Below are positions 62,754-64,000 of a stretch of DNA of 64,000 nucleotides, piece by piece. The notes under the pieces were generated by a model. The model saw only the letters and a program-made list of their open reading frames with translations, was not told the origin of the DNA and did not search any database. Positions within the stretch are counted from its first letter, which is position 1, and each line of letters begins with the position of its first letter. This DNA is from Desulfocapsa sp. (GTDB lineage Bacteria; Desulfobacterota; Desulfobulbia; Desulfobulbales; Desulfocapsaceae). The stretch is from assembly GCA_030145625.1 (NCBI GenBank), contig JAQYVF010000014.1, positions 1 to 64,000 on the forward strand, in the 5' to 3' direction. The position numbers were made by a program, and so were the translations under genes.

Positions 62754-63341
62754 TTATTTTTTTTTGTAGGCCTTGTCCCAGCCCCAGGCGTTTGTTCCTG
62801 AACCGCGTTTGAAAACGCGTTCCCGGTACACGTCAGCCACTTCGTCAGCATCCCCTGCGAGCAGGGCCTTTGTTGCACACATGGCGGCGCAGAGCGGCAC
62901 TTTGCCTTCGGCGATACGGTTTTGTCCGTAAAGCTTCTGCTCTTTTACGCTGAATGTTTCTTCCGGGCCACCGGCGCAGAAGGTACATTTATCCATGGCA
63001 CCACGGGCACCAAATACCTGGCCGCTTGGAAACTGAGGCGCGCCGAACGGGCAGGCCATGAAACAGTAGCCGCAGCCGATACAGGTGTCTTTGCTGACCA
63101 GTACAATACCGTCATCGCGCTGGTAGATGGCATCCGTTGGGCATACAGCTATGCAGGGTGCATCCGCACAGTGCATGCAGGAAACTGAGATGGATTTTTC
63201 TCCCGGTTTACCCTGGTTGATGGTGATTACTCTGCGTCGATTAACACCCACTGGAATGTGGTGGCCCTCTTTACAAGCCACCACACAGCCACTACAGTCA
63301 ATACAACGCTCTATGTCACATAAAAATTTCATGCGTCCCAT
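62754..63341 (-). CDS. fdhB: Formate dehydrogenase beta subunit, iron-sulfur
   Basis: A 195-residue electron-transfer subunit with four cysteine clusters: RCIDCSGCVVACKEGH, SCMHCADAPCIAVCPTDAI, CIGCGYCFMACPFGAPQ, and KCTFC...CAAMCATKALL. The last set holds the fourth 4Fe-4S. It is short compared with FdnH and lacks the C-terminal membrane helix, relying on FdhC for anchoring. GGAGG precedes the first ATG; a second ATG nine bases later is possible. It lies 18 bp after fdhA. Confidence 0.95.
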   Translation of the reverse strand: MGRMKFLCDIERCIDCSGCVVACKEGHHIPVGVNRRRVITINQGKPGEKSISVSCMHCADAPCIAVCPTDAIYQRDDGIVLVSKDTCIGCGYCFMACPFGAPQFPSGQVFGARGAMDKCTFCAGGPEETFSVKEQKLYGQNRIAEGKVPLCAAMCATKALLAGDADEVADVYRERVFKRGSGTNAWGWDKAYKKK

Positions 63342-63359
63342 TTATTATTCCTCCCTGGG

Positions 63360-64000
63360 CTATGCCCGGCTGACCTTGCATAGGCCGTCTTTGGTTGCCT
63401 GAATCTGGGTGACAATGTCATACCCGTAGTTCGTACAGACATTGGCTGCATCACCCATGACATAAGGCTCATGACCTGCAGGGTAGTTGCCGGCCAGCGA
63501 TTCGCCCATGAGTGTACCACCGAAATGGTACGGCATGAAAATGGTCTTGTCGTCAACCCGTTCCGTGAAAAATGCCTTCACCTTGACCTTGCCGCCTTCC
63601 GGAGATTCGATCCAGATCATCTCACCGTCTCGCAGGCCTAAGTTATTGCCTAAGACTGGGTTGATTTCGGCGTACATCTCCGGTTGCAGTTCAGAGAGGT
63701 ATTTGTTGCTTCTGGTTTCTGCTCCGCCACCCATATGCTCGACCATGCGGCCTGTGGTCAGGACGTAGGGGAACTCTTTGACCAGATTTGGATTCTGTTC
63801 ACTTTTATATCTGGTGAACACTCGGAAATGGTTCGGTTTGTCTTCGTAGGTCGGGTATTTTTCGATAAGATCGGGTCGTGGTGAATGAAGCGGTTCACGA
63901 TGGATCGGTACCTGATCAGGGAAGGTCCATACTACGCAACGGGCTCTGGCATTACCAAATGGTGCCATGCCACGGGCAATTGCTTCTTTGATGGTCTTCT
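63360..64000 (-). CDS. fdhA: Formate dehydrogenase alpha subunit, C-terminal part (runs off the window)
   Basis: The visible about 213 residues are the C-terminal part of a molybdopterin oxidoreductase; the frame is open to the window edge. The molybdopterin-dinucleotide-binding domain shows [43 protein letters not shown] and [21 protein letters not shown], then a short [12 protein letters not shown] ending. This matches periplasmic formate dehydrogenases (FdnG/FdoG-like). The catalytic Sec or Cys site lies upstream, outside the window; SelD in the window makes a Sec enzyme likely. Confidence 0.93.
   Translation of the reverse strand, partial: KTIKEAIARGMAPFGNARARCVVWTFPDQVPIHREPLHSPRPDLIEKYPTYEDKPNHFRVFTRYKSEQNPNLVKEFPYVLTTGRMVEHMGGGAETRSNKYLSELQPEMYAEINPVLGNNLGLRDGEMIWIESPEGGKVKVKAFFTERVDDKTIFMPYHFGGTLMGESLAGNYPAGHEPYVMGDAANVCTNYGYDIVTQIQATKDGLCKVSRA

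Noticed and set aside
62735-62878. Longer start for the formate dehydrogenase gamma subunit
   Set aside because: It overlaps fdhB by over 120 bp and encodes no signal sequence; the ATG at 62734 has a ribosome-binding site and a membrane anchor.

Overview
The window looks like a chromosomal piece from a Gram-negative anaerobe of the Desulfobacterota, most likely a relative of Desulfobulbaceae/Desulfocapsaceae. The evidence is a formate dehydrogenase operon with molybdenum-cofactor and selenium genes, a selenocysteine-encoding selD, a fused ispDF next to rnpB, many outer-membrane lipoproteins and barrels, and a sigma-54 activator. No sulfate-reduction genes are in view, so the lineage is inferred. 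There is no rRNA, prophage, CRISPR array or intact transposase. Mobile DNA consists of three copies of a ~145-bp foldback element with TA-flanked ends (MITE-like) and a 214-bp-period tandem array built on REP-type palindromes.

Layout. (1) 1-2.8 kb: a cation diffusion facilitator, the REP array and endonuclease IV (nfo), framed by two MITE copies. (2) 2.8-21.5 kb, all on the minus strand: a tightly packed eight-gene envelope run read from 13537 down to 2782 (outer-membrane factor, K+ channel, AsmA, a lipid-kinase-like/DUF389 fusion, substrate-binding lipoprotein, phospholipase-D lipoprotein, EEP phosphatase-like protein, DUF5329). Upstream of it lie an AI-2E exporter, an ATP-grasp remnant, a pair of papain-like secreted paralogues (one with its catalytic residues replaced), a Bax-type glucosaminidase, HU, a haem-motif fatty-acid cis/trans isomerase lipoprotein and a polysaccharide deacetylase. 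(3) 21.9-29.2 kb, plus strand: pgaABCD for poly-N-acetylglucosamine, with an enlarged PgaA carrying an internal duplication and a MITE between pgaC and pgaD. (4) 29.3-35.5 kb: mutarotase, a small repeat protein, glycogen phosphorylase and an M48 protease. (5) 35.8-40.7 kb: tRNA(CAU), a Nif3-like protein, a zinc-ribbon coiled-coil protein, RNase P RNA, ispDF and an M20 peptidase. (6) 40.9-48.8 kb: a sigma-54 activator with an altered GAFTGA loop, a candidate -24/-12 promoter and upstream palindrome, then an ABM-domain protein, an outer-membrane barrel, an arylsulfatase, a small membrane protein and a second DUF389 protein. (7) 48.8-64 kb: selenoprotein SelD, purF with a terminator in its leader, ferredoxin, a REC-GGDEF cyclase, an HD-domain protein, a PilZ-like protein, pepF, lepB, a hybrid histidine kinase, mobB and the fdhABC operon, which runs off the right edge.

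How it fits together. Selenium (selD), molybdenum cofactor (mobB) and formate dehydrogenase are functionally linked. The cyclic-di-GMP genes could act on PgaC/PgaD, which in other bacteria are activated by that nucleotide. The strongest candidate for something not well described is the eight-gene envelope operon, whose members repeatedly point to membrane-lipid handling, together with the two DUF389 proteins that carry different N-terminal domains.
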